NCBI RefSeq assembly: GCF_024703995.1
Contig: NZ_JAMXQV010000024.1
Span: forward strand, 1 to 64,000
DNA from: Amycolatopsis iheyensis
GTDB taxonomy: Bacteria; Actinomycetota; Actinomycetes; Mycobacteriales; Pseudonocardiaceae
Direction of reading: 5' to 3'
DNA: 64,000 bases
Each line of letters starts with the position of its first letter. The first letter of the stretch is position 1. A program made the translations under genes and the position numbers. Below are positions 25,649-34,406 of this stretch, in pieces. The notes under the pieces are model-generated. The model had not been told where the DNA came from, did no database searches, and worked only from the letters and a program-made list of their open reading frames with translations.

Positions 25649-28132
25649 ATGGGCCGCCCAATGCCAGAGGTAGAGACACTAGAACGTGGCGGTCGCAGGC
25701 GTCGCGAGAGGTCTGCGACCGCACTTGGACCGCGAGACGGGAGAGGTGTGGCCGAGGACGACGTCGACGCCGCCCACATAGCCGTGGGTAGCGATGCGTC
25801 GACGGACGAACGGTTTGGCGACGTGCCGGCGGCGGTGGCGGACACACAGATGACCAGCTTCATCGGCCGATCTGATCTGATTGCCCGAGCCAAGCACCGA
25901 CTCAGTAGCGCACGCCTGATCACACTGCTCGGCTTGGGGGGCGTGGGCAAGAGCCGTCTCCTGCTTCGGCTGGCCGCCGAGCCCGACGTGCAGAAGGCCT
26001 ACCCGGATAGAGTCTGGGTCGTCCGGCTGGTCGATGTGCCGGCCCGAGGAGATCTGGTCGCCGCAGCATGCGCCGACCAGCTAGGCTTGATGGACAACGC
26101 GGACGGATCGCCCGTCGCCCGGTTGCGTGACTTCTTTCGGGATCGCCGCGCACTGCTGATGCTCGACAACTGCGAACACCTGACCGAGGGAGCCCTCGGC
26201 GAGGGACAAGTGTCCCGGCTGTTGTCCGCGCTCCTGCCCGCAGCGCCGAACCTGACCGTGGTGGCGACCAGCCGGGTCAAGCTGGGCGTAGCAGGCGAAC
26301 ACCTACTGCACATCGAACCGTTGTCTTCGGCGGATGCCCTGTGCCTGCTACGTGACCGCGCACAGGCCGCAGGTCGCACTATCACGAATGCCGAGTTGCC
26401 GCTAGCAGAACGTCTATGCGAGATGTTGGGCGGTCTGCCCTTGGCTGTCGAGCTGGCGGCCGGGCAACTCGATGTGATGACTCTTGCCGAGATTGTCGAC
26501 CATCCCGAATTGCTGCGCCTGCTCGTCGACGGCCTGTCCGAACAACGCCACCACCGCACGATGTACGCGACTATCAAATGGTCCTACGACCTACTGAATG
26601 AGCCGGAACAGCGCCTGCTGGCCACCGTATCGGTGTTCGAAGGCGGATTCGACCTCGACGCGGCCGTCGCGGTCGGCCCGGAAGCCGGCATCGACGCCTC
26701 GCAGGTGCCGGCTCTGCTGCGGAGCCTGGTTCGCAAGTCGTTGCTACTGGCTGAGGCGACCGGAGACCGCACTCGGTACCGCATGCTCGAGCTCATCCGC
26801 CAGTTCGGCCTGCAGCTGGTATCTGACGCGGACAAAGAGTGCGAACTCCGGTCCGCGCATGCGCGCTACATAGTTCGTTTCGCCTCGAGAGTTCGAGAGC
26901 GGTGGTTCGGCTCGCAGGAGACGACGCTGCTGCTGGGAATGCGAGCCGAGCTTCCCAACTCACGCGCTGCTCAGGAATTTCTCCTGTCGTCAGCCAACAC
27001 CGCTGAAGAGGGTCTCCAGCTCCCCGTCGATATCACGGCGTCGCGTGCATTTGTGTTCGCTGGTGTGCTGGCCGACTGCCTGCGCATGCTGACCCGCGGG
27101 CTTGAAAAGCAACACCAGGACACACCGACCATTGTCCAGCTCACAGCCCTGTGTCAGATCGCCTGGATCGCACAGATCCAGGGAAGTGACTCCGCAGGAC
27201 CTGCCCTGGCCGCAGCCGAGCAGCTCGCTCGTCGCCTCGGCTGCGAGGACTCGTTCGGGCCGCTGCTGTACGCACAAGGTTGCCGATTGTGGCTGGCCGA
27301 ACCGGACCAGGATCGTGCGCGAGGCAGCATTGCCCTGCTCGCCCAGGCCGAAGCCGCTTTCGAGAGATCCGGGGATCAAGGCAACAAATTCATGGCGGAG
27401 CTGTACGGTGCGATGGCGACGGTATTTCTGGGCAGCGCGGACGCCGCGTTCGCAGCGAGTGCCAAAGTACTGGAGACGGCCACCGCGGCGCGGGCACAGT
27501 GGTGCATTTCGTGGGCCAAGTGGACCTGCGGCCTGACCGAACTGCTCCACGGCAACCTGCAGACTGCGATCCGGCTGGCGCAGGAAGCGCTGCGACTGCA
27601 ACTGGCGATCAAGGATCGGTTCGGCCCGCCTTGGTCACTGTGGCTGATCGCTCTGATCTTGCTGCGGCTGGGCAAGTTCAAGCAAGGTGCGTGGCTGCTC
27701 GGAGGTGCGCGCGTCGCGCAGCGATTGACTCAGACCAATGTGCTGGGGTTGTCACAGTTCTTGCGGGTGCAGCGTGACGTCAAGTCGTACGCTCGCCAGA
27801 GGTTCGGGGACAGGTTCGACGAGGAGCTCAGGGTCGGAGAAGACCGCGCGGCATCCATCGAAGAGGTCTACGCGTCAGCCGCGAAAAAGTTCGACACAGA
27901 AGACGAGGGATCGGCCGTCCCACGGCCCGCAGACCGGCTGACTGGTCGCGAACTGCAGATTGCCAAGCTGGTGTCGGAGCCGATGAGCAATGAAGAAATC
28001 GCTGAGAGACTCGGAATTAGCCACCGCACGGTGGAGAAGCATGTACAAAGGATCCTGGCCAAGTACGGCTTGAGCACCCGCACGGACATCGCCGTGTGGT
28101 ACCTGCGTACCGTCGCCCCGTCGGAGGCATGA
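25649..28132 (+). CDS. LuxR-family STAND ATPase regulator
   Basis: An 827-residue regulator. A P-loop ATPase of the predicted-ATPase/STAND type begins with FIGRSDLI and Walker A GLGGVGKSR (95-103), Walker B RALLMLDNCEHL, and the typical VATSRVKLGVAGEHLLHIEP and LPLAVELAAGQ. A helical-repeat region follows. The C-terminal LuxR HTH (about 764-815) reads LTGRELQIAKLVSEPMSNEE then IAERLGISHRTVEKHVQRIL. It would act as a cytosolic signal-dependent activator. The first ~60 residues are poorly conserved and ATG 25661 or GTG 25748 are alternative starts. It is followed by a strong hairpin and the convergent P450 gene. Confidence 0.85.
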   Translation: MGRPMPEVETLERGGRRRRERSATALGPRDGRGVAEDDVDAAHIAVGSDASTDERFGDVPAAVADTQMTSFIGRSDLIARAKHRLSSARLITLLGLGGVGKSRLLLRLAAEPDVQKAYPDRVWVVRLVDVPARGDLVAAACADQLGLMDNADGSPVARLRDFFRDRRALLMLDNCEHLTEGALGEGQVSRLLSALLPAAPNLTVVATSRVKLGVAGEHLLHIEPLSSADALCLLRDRAQAAGRTITNAELPLAERLCEMLGGLPLAVELAAGQLDVMTLAEIVDHPELLRLLVDGLSEQRHHRTMYATIKWSYDLLNEPEQRLLATVSVFEGGFDLDAAVAVGPEAGIDASQVPALLRSLVRKSLLLAEATGDRTRYRMLELIRQFGLQLVSDADKECELRSAHARYIVRFASRVRERWFGSQETTLLLGMRAELPNSRAAQEFLLSSANTAEEGLQLPVDITASRAFVFAGVLADCLRMLTRGLEKQHQDTPTIVQLTALCQIAWIAQIQGSDSAGPALAAAEQLARRLGCEDSFGPLLYAQGCRLWLAEPDQDRARGSIALLAQAEAAFERSGDQGNKFMAELYGAMATVFLGSADAAFAASAKVLETATAARAQWCISWAKWTCGLTELLHGNLQTAIRLAQEALRLQLAIKDRFGPPWSLWLIALILLRLGKFKQGAWLLGGARVAQRLTQTNVLGLSQFLRVQRDVKSYARQRFGDRFDEELRVGEDRAASIEEVYASAAKKFDTEDEGSAVPRPADRLTGRELQIAKLVSEPMSNEEIAERLGISHRTVEKHVQRILAKYGLSTRTDIAVWYLRTVAPSEA

Positions 28133-28138
28133 CGATTC

Positions 28139-28163
28139 TCGACGCGCAGGGACGGCGCGTCGA
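28139..28163. terminator. 9-bp hairpin between convergent genes
   Basis: TCGACGCGC (28139-28147) pairs perfectly with GCGCGTCGA (28155-28163) across a 7-nt loop. It lies 7 nt after the LuxR-type regulator stop and 77 nt before the P450 stop on the other strand, so it can end transcripts from both sides. There is no T-run. Confidence 0.6.
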
Positions 28164-28239
28164 CACCGCTGGCGATCCCCGCGCTGCGATCCATGGGTGA
28201 AGGCTGCCCTCAGCCGTGCGGGCGCCGAGGAGCTGCTGC

Positions 28240-29430
28240 TCAACGACCGCCGGGTATCACGGGCAATGCACTGAAGCCGTTCATGATGACACTCGGGTTG
28301 TGGCGTAGCTGATCGGCCTCAGCGGCCAGGCGTGCGTTGGGAAAATCGCGGGTCAACGCGGTGAACACGACTTCGGCTTCCAGCCGCGCCAGTGGAGCGC
28401 CGAGGCAGTAGTGGATCCCGTGTCCGAACGACAGATGGGTCGCGTTGCGGCGCACGTCGAAGTTGTCGGCCTCCGGATACTGATGCGGATCACGGCCGGC
28501 GCTCAACGGGGACACCAGCACGATTTCATCGGCCGGGATCACCACCCCGCCGTACTGAACCGACTCCCTGGTCCAGCGGTAGGGTGCCATACGTACCGGA
28601 CTGTCGAACCGCAGTATCTCTTCGACGGCGCCCGCAACGAGCTCCGGGCGATGGCCTAGCAGCCGCCAGCGCCGTGGATCGGCCAGCAGGTGATGTACCC
28701 CGTTCCCGATCAAGTTGGTCGATGTCTCGTGGCCGGCGACGAACAGAAGAAACACCATGTCCATCACCTCGTCGGCACTCAATTCGCCACGCTCGGCCAG
28801 CTGCACCAACGCCGACAGCAGACCGTCGTCCGAACTCGCCCGCTTGCCCAAGATCAGCTTGTCGAAGTAGTCCTCCATGGCACGCGACGCGGGAAGCACC
28901 CGGTCCGGGTCGTCTTCCATCATCGCGGTCGTCCAGTCGCGGAACTGATGACGCTCGTCCAGCGGCACGCCGAGCAGCTCACAGATCACGACCAGCGGCA
29001 GCGGGAAGGCCACGTGCTCGATCACGTCGACGGGGCGGTCGCGAGGCAGGGCCTCGAGCATCTCGGAGACCAGGCGCTCGATGCGCGGGCGGAGCAACTG
29101 GATCCGCCGGAGGGTGAAGACCTTGGACACCCGCCGGCGCAGCTCGTCGTGACGCGGGTTGTCCATGAACAGGATGCTCGACGAGCCGAACATCCGCGAC
29201 AGCTCGGGGGTTTTGCCCGCGCGCAGGAGCTGAGCGCCGAGAATACGGTGTATGCCTGCGCTGTCCTTGCTGAGATGCTCGTCTGTGAGGGCGGCCAGCG
29301 CATCTGCGTAATTCCCGATCACCCATGCGGTGACACCGCCGGGCAGGGTTACCTGATGCACAGAGCCCCGCTCTCGCAGTGCCTTCGCCGCCTCGTGGGC
29401 GTGTTCCCAGTCGAAGATCTCCACGGTCAT
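28240..29430 (-). CDS. Cytochrome P450 (CYP105/107-like)
   Basis: A 396-residue class I bacterial P450. The I-helix oxygen-activation motif is AGHETST (232-238), the K-helix ExxR is EEILR (270-274), and the haem-binding loop is FGHGIHYCLG with C342 as the iron ligand. Length and motifs match soluble actinomycete P450s of secondary metabolism or xenobiotic oxidation. Start ATG 29430 has GGAGGG. There is no ferredoxin gene next to it, so it must use redox partners from elsewhere. Being beside two large STAND regulators suggests it is under their control, which is inference. Confidence 0.9.
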   Translation of the reverse strand: MTVEIFDWEHAHEAAKALRERGSVHQVTLPGGVTAWVIGNYADALAALTDEHLSKDSAGIHRILGAQLLRAGKTPELSRMFGSSSILFMDNPRHDELRRRVSKVFTLRRIQLLRPRIERLVSEMLEALPRDRPVDVIEHVAFPLPLVVICELLGVPLDERHQFRDWTTAMMEDDPDRVLPASRAMEDYFDKLILGKRASSDDGLLSALVQLAERGELSADEVMDMVFLLFVAGHETSTNLIGNGVHHLLADPRRWRLLGHRPELVAGAVEEILRFDSPVRMAPYRWTRESVQYGGVVIPADEIVLVSPLSAGRDPHQYPEADNFDVRRNATHLSFGHGIHYCLGAPLARLEAEVVFTALTRDFPNARLAAEADQLRHNPSVIMNGFSALPVIPGGR

Positions 29431-30151
29431 GGTTGCCCTCCAGTCCTGTCCCCGCCCGGTCGGGAGCCGCGCGCGCGTACGGCCGCGACCGACCTGGCAC
29501 GACGACTCCGCGCCGCCGTGCGCGGCAGGCAAATCCGCCGCAGTTGCGGTTCGTTGAGTGCCGTACCCCGTCTGCTGACCGATGACATTCCTCGGTCTCA
29601 GCATGGTGGAGTGGCCTCGCTCAGCCATCGGCGCAAACACGTACCTTGTCCCGGCACCACCACGTAGCCAGCGGATAGCGCGTACGTGGAGACACGTACG
29701 CGTAGCCGGTAACCGTGGCGGCAAGCCCGGCAACTGGTTGGCTGCACTCAAAATCGATGCACCGAATATCGATCGAATAATTGAAACTAAGGAAAGCTCG
29801 GCTGTGTCGAACGGTCTGTAGTCGATCAACATCTCTGTGTGCCGCAACTGCTACTTCGTGTAGCGGAAACGTGCACCCAATCGGCGTGGCTACGCGCAAG
29901 CCCGTACTGCATCGGTGTCGACCTGTCGCGCCTGGTCACGAATACGCGAGTTCACGCATTGACGCCATGTGACCCGGTCGGTCTATCGTGTCGCATAAGC
30001 CAAACCGATACCGAACTTCCGGATCTGAGCAGATCGAAGCACTTATCTACACGGGTTCTGAGCCCCGAAACAAAGTCTCGCGGCGTCAGCGGCAACGCTT
30101 CCAGTTCGAGCGCCTAGCCGCGGACTAATCTTCAATGAAATTGAGGAAAGC
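29431..30151. other. Intergenic with a 10-bp palindrome upstream of the P450
   Basis: No gene of quality is seen in these ~720 nt, which are relatively AT-rich near 29750-30100. The main feature is CGCGTACGTG-gaga-CACGTACGCG at 29679-29702, a perfect 10-bp inverted repeat about 250 nt upstream of the P450 start. It may be an operator or an RNA hairpin. Confidence 0.5.
29679..29702. promoter_or_regulatory. Perfect 10-bp inverted repeat, candidate operator
   Basis: CGCGTACGTG and CACGTACGCG are separated by GAGA. The spacing suits a DNA hairpin or a dimeric regulator. The distance to the P450 start (249 nt) is long for a simple operator, so it may instead serve an unseen transcript on the plus strand. 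Confidence 0.5.
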
Positions 30152-30511
30152 ATGATTGGATCGGATGACAACGCGTGTGTGTGTCCGTCTGTGAGCACGG
30201 TGCTCGTCGTTCGTGACGACGAGACAGGGTGGGCTCAGGTGGCCTACGACATCGACCCTCGACGAAAACCGCGAATCGCCGGGTTCCTCTTGTGCGAGAG
30301 CGAGCGTGCCCTGCTGACGGGGATGACGACAACCGGCTTCCGACTGGCGACCGCATACCGCGTGGGTTCGTGGTCGACCGCGTTCCTCTTCGAGCGAGTC
30401 GCCGCAGACGTCGCCCGCGCACCGGGGCAGACCGGCATTCACACCGAACATGACGATGCGAGGGCGGCTCCAGCAGCGTCGACCGGCCGGTCATTGCATC
30501 TGGTGCGGTAA
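30152..30511 (+). CDS. Hypothetical protein (119 aa)
   Basis: A 119-residue protein from ATG 30152, preceded by GAGGAAAG at close to ideal spacing. The first ~90 residues have a plausible alpha/beta fold (VSTVLVVRDDETGWAQVAYD and ALLTGMTTTGFRLATAYRVG), then the sequence becomes low complexity. No family recognised. It stands alone on the plus strand between the P450 and the YczE-like gene. Confidence 0.5.
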   Translation: MIGSDDNACVCPSVSTVLVVRDDETGWAQVAYDIDPRRKPRIAGFLLCESERALLTGMTTTGFRLATAYRVGSWSTAFLFERVAADVARAPGQTGIHTEHDDARAAPAASTGRSLHLVR

Positions 30512-30743
30512 ATGGCCAGCATGCGGTCGCCTCGGAGGGTTCACCCTTGCTCTCGCCTGTAGGGAACGGGCATCTCGCGGCCTCCGATCGATCGCGTGCC
30601 TCCGGGGGAAGCCGGCCGGTGGGTGACGCCTACTCGGCGACACGACCGGACTTGTCGACCGGGTCGCTCGCACCGATTGCGACTCAAACAGTTAACGCAG
30701 CTCCTCCTCGTCGGCAGCTGCCGAACGCCCCTGGAGGCAAAGA

Positions 30744-31532
30744 ATGACAATGCAAGCCATACAAGCACACCCGACAGTCAGCCTCGGTGGACCCCAACTA
30801 CGTGGGCGACTCACCGCACTCGCCGGCGGCACCACAGCCATGGGCAGTGGAATCGCGTTGCTGGTGTGGTCACGACTGGGCATGGTCCCGATGGACGTCC
30901 TACACGCCGCAGTGAGCCACGCGTTCGGCTGGACATTCGGCAGCAGCATCCTGGTGTGCCAGTTCATCCTCGCCACGACATTCCTGCCCCTGCGCATCCG
31001 GCCAGGCATCGGCACCCCCGTCGCACTCGTCATCCCGGCGGCCGTCGCCGACGCCCTTCTGTCGCTGATGCCGACCGCCGATTACCTCCCGCTGCCCGAG
31101 GCGCTGGGCTTGGTGATCCGAACACTGGCCCTGCTGCTCGGCGGACTTCTCTTCTGCGGCGGCGTCGCCGCCTACCTCACGGCCGCCCTGGGGCAGCTTC
31201 CGCGCGACGCACTCATGCTCGCCCTCGCCGGCGCACGCGACATCACCCAGGCGGAACCGCGACGCCTTGCGCTCGCACGCATCAGCATCGACACAACATG
31301 TCTCGCCGGCGGCATCGCACTGCTCGGCCCCGACAACGCGATGCATCTCGGAGCGCTCGCGCCTGGAACTCTGCTCATAGCCGTCGGGTCAGGCCCGCTC
31401 ATCTCCTACCTTCGGCGCCTAGCTGCCCGAGTTCTGGGCTTCTCGCCACAGGCAACCCCGGCCACAGTTCGCCACGAAACCGGTCGCCACCGGCGGACAC
31501 GGCCCGCCCACGCCCGCACCGGCCGACGATGA
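30744..31532 (+). CDS. YczE/YitT-family membrane protein
   Basis: A 262-residue membrane protein with five to six hydrophobic helices. The family motif for YczE-like proteins is GSGIALLVWSRLGMVPMDVL (34-53), where an early helix is followed by a conserved G/P-W/M-D-V-L turn. The last ~35 residues are a basic soluble tail. Function is unknown in the family; in Bacillus subtilis yczE lies at the srfA locus and affects surfactin/bacillaene production. It starts at ATG 30744 with GGAGG upstream, and the cupin gene follows 58 nt later. Confidence 0.7.
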   Translation: MTMQAIQAHPTVSLGGPQLRGRLTALAGGTTAMGSGIALLVWSRLGMVPMDVLHAAVSHAFGWTFGSSILVCQFILATTFLPLRIRPGIGTPVALVIPAAVADALLSLMPTADYLPLPEALGLVIRTLALLLGGLLFCGGVAAYLTAALGQLPRDALMLALAGARDITQAEPRRLALARISIDTTCLAGGIALLGPDNAMHLGALAPGTLLIAVGSGPLISYLRRLAARVLGFSPQATPATVRHETGRHRRTRPAHARTGRR

Positions 31533-31590
31533 CCCCGGCCAGCTCAAGCCAATCAGGAACAGCGGAAACCTACGCGCAAAGGAGACGATC

Positions 31591-32097
31591 ATGACTCAGC
31601 TCATTTCACATCGCGACATCCGGATCGCCACCGGGGGTCTCGGCGAGGCCGTCATGGGACCACAGCGACAGCAACTCACCGTCGCTGTGCACTCCGGCCT
31701 GGCCCCGATTCGGAATCTGTCGTCCGGGACAGTGCGGATGCCCGGCGGCCACCACGCGCTCGCGCACATCCACGCAGAGTCCGAGATCCAGGTTTACGTC
31801 GTGTGCGGCAGGATCGCCTCCCTGGTCGGCCCCGACCTGACGCCTCTCCTGCACGCCCCCGGGTCGCTGCTCTACATCGCACCAGGAGTGGAGCACGTGG
31901 GCGTGAACCTGGATCCCTACGAACCGGCCGACCTAGTCGAATTCCGCACGGACCCTGCCTTCAACGCCGACGTAGTCAACGTCCCGGGTTTGGACGCGCT
32001 CGCGGAAACTCGCGTCACCCAGCTACGTCGGGACTACCTCCTCGGCCGGTGTGACGAGCAGCTGGCCGTCCCGTCCGTGCACGCCGTGACCCGGTGA
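31591..32097 (+). CDS. Cupin-domain protein
   Basis: A 168-residue single-cupin protein. Motif 1 is seen as HHALAHIHAESEIQVYVVCG (54-73), with metal-ligand candidates His and Glu, and motif 2 as GSLLYIAPGVEHVGVN (about 91-106), with the last His. This is the usual 3-His/1-Glu metal site of cupins, which may be isomerases, oxygenases or sugar-binding proteins. ATG 31591 follows a strong AAAGGAGA. It is likely in an operon with the YczE-like gene. Confidence 0.75.
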   Translation: MTQLISHRDIRIATGGLGEAVMGPQRQQLTVAVHSGLAPIRNLSSGTVRMPGGHHALAHIHAESEIQVYVVCGRIASLVGPDLTPLLHAPGSLLYIAPGVEHVGVNLDPYEPADLVEFRTDPAFNADVVNVPGLDALAETRVTQLRRDYLLGRCDEQLAVPSVHAVTR

Positions 32098-32191
32098 GGC
32101 TGACGGCCACCCACAAGCACCCGCGCAATCTCGTGCGGGCATCGGAAACGCACCACCGCGGCGACCACCGCACCAACCGAAAGGAACCGCC

Positions 32192-32404
32192 ATGCAGCAG
32201 AGCCAGATCGTCCGGGCCATTCTCGCTGGAGCATTCATCGTCGCCGGGATCGTGACCGGGGCGAGTGCCGCCGCCGCGACGACACACCATGCTGCGGTGA
32301 CTGCCGGCCCGGCCGGTCCCGACACCCGCGAGGGCTCGATCACCGACGCATCCCCCGGAGGGGCACTGGTAGTCGCTCCCAACGGCACCAGGATCTGGTG
32401 GTAG
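32192..32404 (+). CDS. Short secreted protein ending in TRIWW
   Basis: A 70-residue preprotein. It has a signal peptide (hydrophobic AILAGAFIVAGIVTGASAAA with AxA sites near 28-30). The mature ~40 residues end in VVAPNGTRIWW. The whole mature part aligns with the N-terminal ~45 residues of the mature next gene product (shared A-AT-H, VT, and V-APxGTRIW). The stop comes directly after the second Trp, so it is either a truncated paralogue or a minimal secreted peptide. AAGGA lies ahead of the ATG at 32192. No known peptide family is recognised. Confidence 0.55.
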   Translation: MQQSQIVRAILAGAFIVAGIVTGASAAAATTHHAAVTAGPAGPDTREGSITDASPGGALVVAPNGTRIWW

Positions 32405-32813
32405 AGCCTCCGGCATACCGGCACCGCGAGCCGAATCTCTCTCGCCGGCCGCGGTTGAGATAGCCGGACCGCGATTCATCATCAACCAACAGAACGTCGA
32501 TAGCTAATCAGTGCTGCCCAAAAACGGGCAATCTAAAAAAACAAAAAAGCCGACTCGGTGTCCTTGACTTCGATCGTTTCCGTAGGGCAGCGTGGACGGC
32601 ATCAGCAAACACAGGCGCTGATCGTGGGGTCACCACAGTAAGTCCGAGCCTCTGCGTATGCCGACAGGTTGGGGAACCTGGCAGCACGGTGCACGCGTCG
32701 ACATGGATCGAATTACTCAATTCATCGGAGAACAGAATCGGCTCTCCGCGATCCGCAGGCTCGGGTGGGACTCCTCGAATTTCGGTCAAGAAAATTCACC
32801 AGAGGAGCAGAAA
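32405..32813. other. Intergenic with low-GC stretch
   Basis: Between the two related secreted-protein genes lie 409 nt with an unusually A/T-rich patch near 32500-32550 (including AAAAAAACAAAAAAG-like runs). I see no ORF of quality. The AGAGGAG site for the next gene is at 32801-32807. Confidence 0.5.
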
Positions 32814-33368
32814 ATGACGTTGTCTCATCGAGCTCGACTCGGGCTCGTGGTCGCCGCCGCGGCGGCAACCGTGGTCGGAGGAGCCGGTCTCGCCGACGCT
32901 GCCACCATCCACAGCCCGGTGACCTCGCCCGCCGCGCACAGCGCGGCCCGAGATGTCGGGGTCCCGAGCGAGGTCGATTCCTCGGCAGCCGTGATCGCAC
33001 CGGACGGCACCCGGATCTGGGGGCTGACGGCTCTTCCGTTCGGCGGCCACGCCAACCGCACCAGCCCGACGACCCGTGAGGGCCTGGCGGCCTCGACGCA
33101 GAGCGCGGTCGAGGTCGACATCCTCGCTTCGGGCGCCCGGCTGCGCACGTCGGTGCCCCGGGGCTCGGTGATCGGCCTGGCCTACCCCGGGCAGACCGCC
33201 TGGGGTGGCTGCCAGATCCCCGGTTCCGACGGCTACGTGTGGGGCTGGCTGAGCGTGCAGACCTCAGCCGGCTGGCGATCCGGCTGGATGCGCCACGACC
33301 TGTGGTCGATCACCCAGCACACCTACCCGGGTGGCGGGTCGGATCCGACCCGCCTGCCCTGGTGCTGA
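32814..33368 (+). CDS. Secreted SH3-like protein with TRIW motif
   Basis: A 184-residue exported protein. A signal peptide (RLGLVVAAAAATVVGGAGLA, ADA-AT cleavage near 30) is followed by the segment shared with the preceding gene (AAVIAPDGTRIWG). The C-terminal half (about 105-184) looks like a bacterial SH3 fold: VEVDILASGARLRTSVPRGS, a GGCQIPGSDGYVWGWLSVQT core and WRSGWMRHDLW. Two cysteines (GGC and the C-terminal PWC) could form a disulphide. Such proteins bind cell wall or are secreted modulators. ATG 32814 follows AGAGGAG. Confidence 0.65.
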   Translation: MTLSHRARLGLVVAAAAATVVGGAGLADAATIHSPVTSPAAHSAARDVGVPSEVDSSAAVIAPDGTRIWGLTALPFGGHANRTSPTTREGLAASTQSAVEVDILASGARLRTSVPRGSVIGLAYPGQTAWGGCQIPGSDGYVWGWLSVQTSAGWRSGWMRHDLWSITQHTYPGGGSDPTRLPWC

Positions 33369-33737
33369 CCCCACGCAGGTCGATGACCCACTGGCCACGG
33401 TGACAGCCTCACCGGGCTCGTGAACCCGCGGCCACCACCTCCCCACGTCGATAGGTGGCCGCCTCCCGGGAGGCGGCCGGCGCAACGACCCTCCAGCACC
33501 GGCCGCCTCCCACACCCCTCCAGCGAAAGCGCAGTCATGAATGAACCACGCGACTACCCCGCGTCCGTGCAGCAGCTGCTGACGCGACCCACCGAATCGG
33601 CGCTCGCCGCGCCGGGAGCGCCGCGAGAGCCGACGCCGGTTCTCCGCCCCATGCCGCGCGCCGCGGGTGTGACGGAGGGGTACCTGCACCTCGTGCGCCT
33701 GCGAACGGACGCGGGAGGCGTTGTCGCAAGGGTCGGC
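33369..33737. other. Intergenic with a 22-nt palindrome
   Basis: GGCCGCCTCCC-GGGAGGCGGCC at 33457-33478 is a perfect palindrome about 90 nt after the secreted SH3-like gene and probably its terminator. A plus-strand frame from ATG 33537 (MNEPRDYPASV) runs antisense into the prepilin peptidase gene without a stop and is not called. The end of the window's metabolic part and the start of the pilus locus meet here. Confidence 0.5.
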
Positions 33738-34388
33738 TCAGCTACTAATCAGGATCATGACGAATGCGCCGCCGAAGAGGCATGGTCCGAACGGCACTGT
33801 GGCCTGGCCCCGCTCGCCGTCGCGGTGGGCACCGGGGACGGCGAGCAGCAGCAAGGCCAGCACAGAGGCCACCACCAGCGCGCCCGCCACCTGCGCCCAG
33901 CCGATCCAGCTGGAGACGGCGCCGACGAGCGCCGCGACGACGACGTCCCCGGCCCCAACGCCACCGTTGGTCAGTACAGCCAGCACGAGGACCAGACCAC
34001 CGGTGGCAAGCAGGCCGCCGAGCGCACGTACGCCGGGTTCGACGTCGTTATGGGCCAGGCACAGGGCCTCGAAACCGGCGATCACGCCCCCCAGCTGCGG
34101 CCAAGACAGCTGTCGGGGCAGGCGATGCTCGCACCAGTCCAGGACCGCCAGCGGCACGCCGAGCACCGCCGCGAACCCGTACACCGCGAACGTACCGCGA
34201 TCACCGACTCGCCACGCCAGCAGCGCCAGCAGCACGGAGGTGACCACGGCGCCCAGCCACCACGAACCGGCGATCGCGCGGTCGTGGTGCAGCAGCCGAC
34301 GGGTGAGCGCGCTCAAGGCGGCGCCGAGCCCCAGTCCGACCGCAGCGGCGCCGAGGACCCACCAGAGACCGTTCGTCGACAGCTCCAC
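33738..34388 (-). CDS. Prepilin peptidase (A24 type)
   Basis: A 216-residue inner-membrane aspartyl peptidase with about seven hydrophobic helices. The first catalytic Asp lies in AVLDWCEHRLPRQLSW; the second is in the GxGD motif GGVGAGDVVVAAL. It would cleave the leaders of Flp and the TadE/TadG-like pseudopilins. GTG 34388 has GGGAGGAG upstream. It is divergent from the rest of the Tad locus, whose first gene starts 19 nt away. Confidence 0.8.
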   Translation of the reverse strand: MELSTNGLWWVLGAAAVGLGLGAALSALTRRLLHHDRAIAGSWWLGAVVTSVLLALLAWRVGDRGTFAVYGFAAVLGVPLAVLDWCEHRLPRQLSWPQLGGVIAGFEALCLAHNDVEPGVRALGGLLATGGLVLVLAVLTNGGVGAGDVVVAALVGAVSSWIGWAQVAGALVVASVLALLLLAVPGAHRDGERGQATVPFGPCLFGGAFVMILISS

Positions 34389-34406
34389 GGCTCCTCCCGA
34401 TCTCGC

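Noticed and set aside
28240..33368. Biosynthetic gene cluster for a ribosomal peptide
   Set aside because: A P450 and a short protein ending in TRIWW are suggestive, but the peptide has a Sec signal, the P450 is 2.8 kb away on the other strand, and no leader-peptidase or transporter is paired with it. Kept only as a finding to test.
33420..34406. Plus-strand frame leading into the lipoprotein gene, including ATG 33537
   Set aside because: It runs antisense through the prepilin peptidase, whose two catalytic Asp motifs are clear. Only the part from 34407 is coding.
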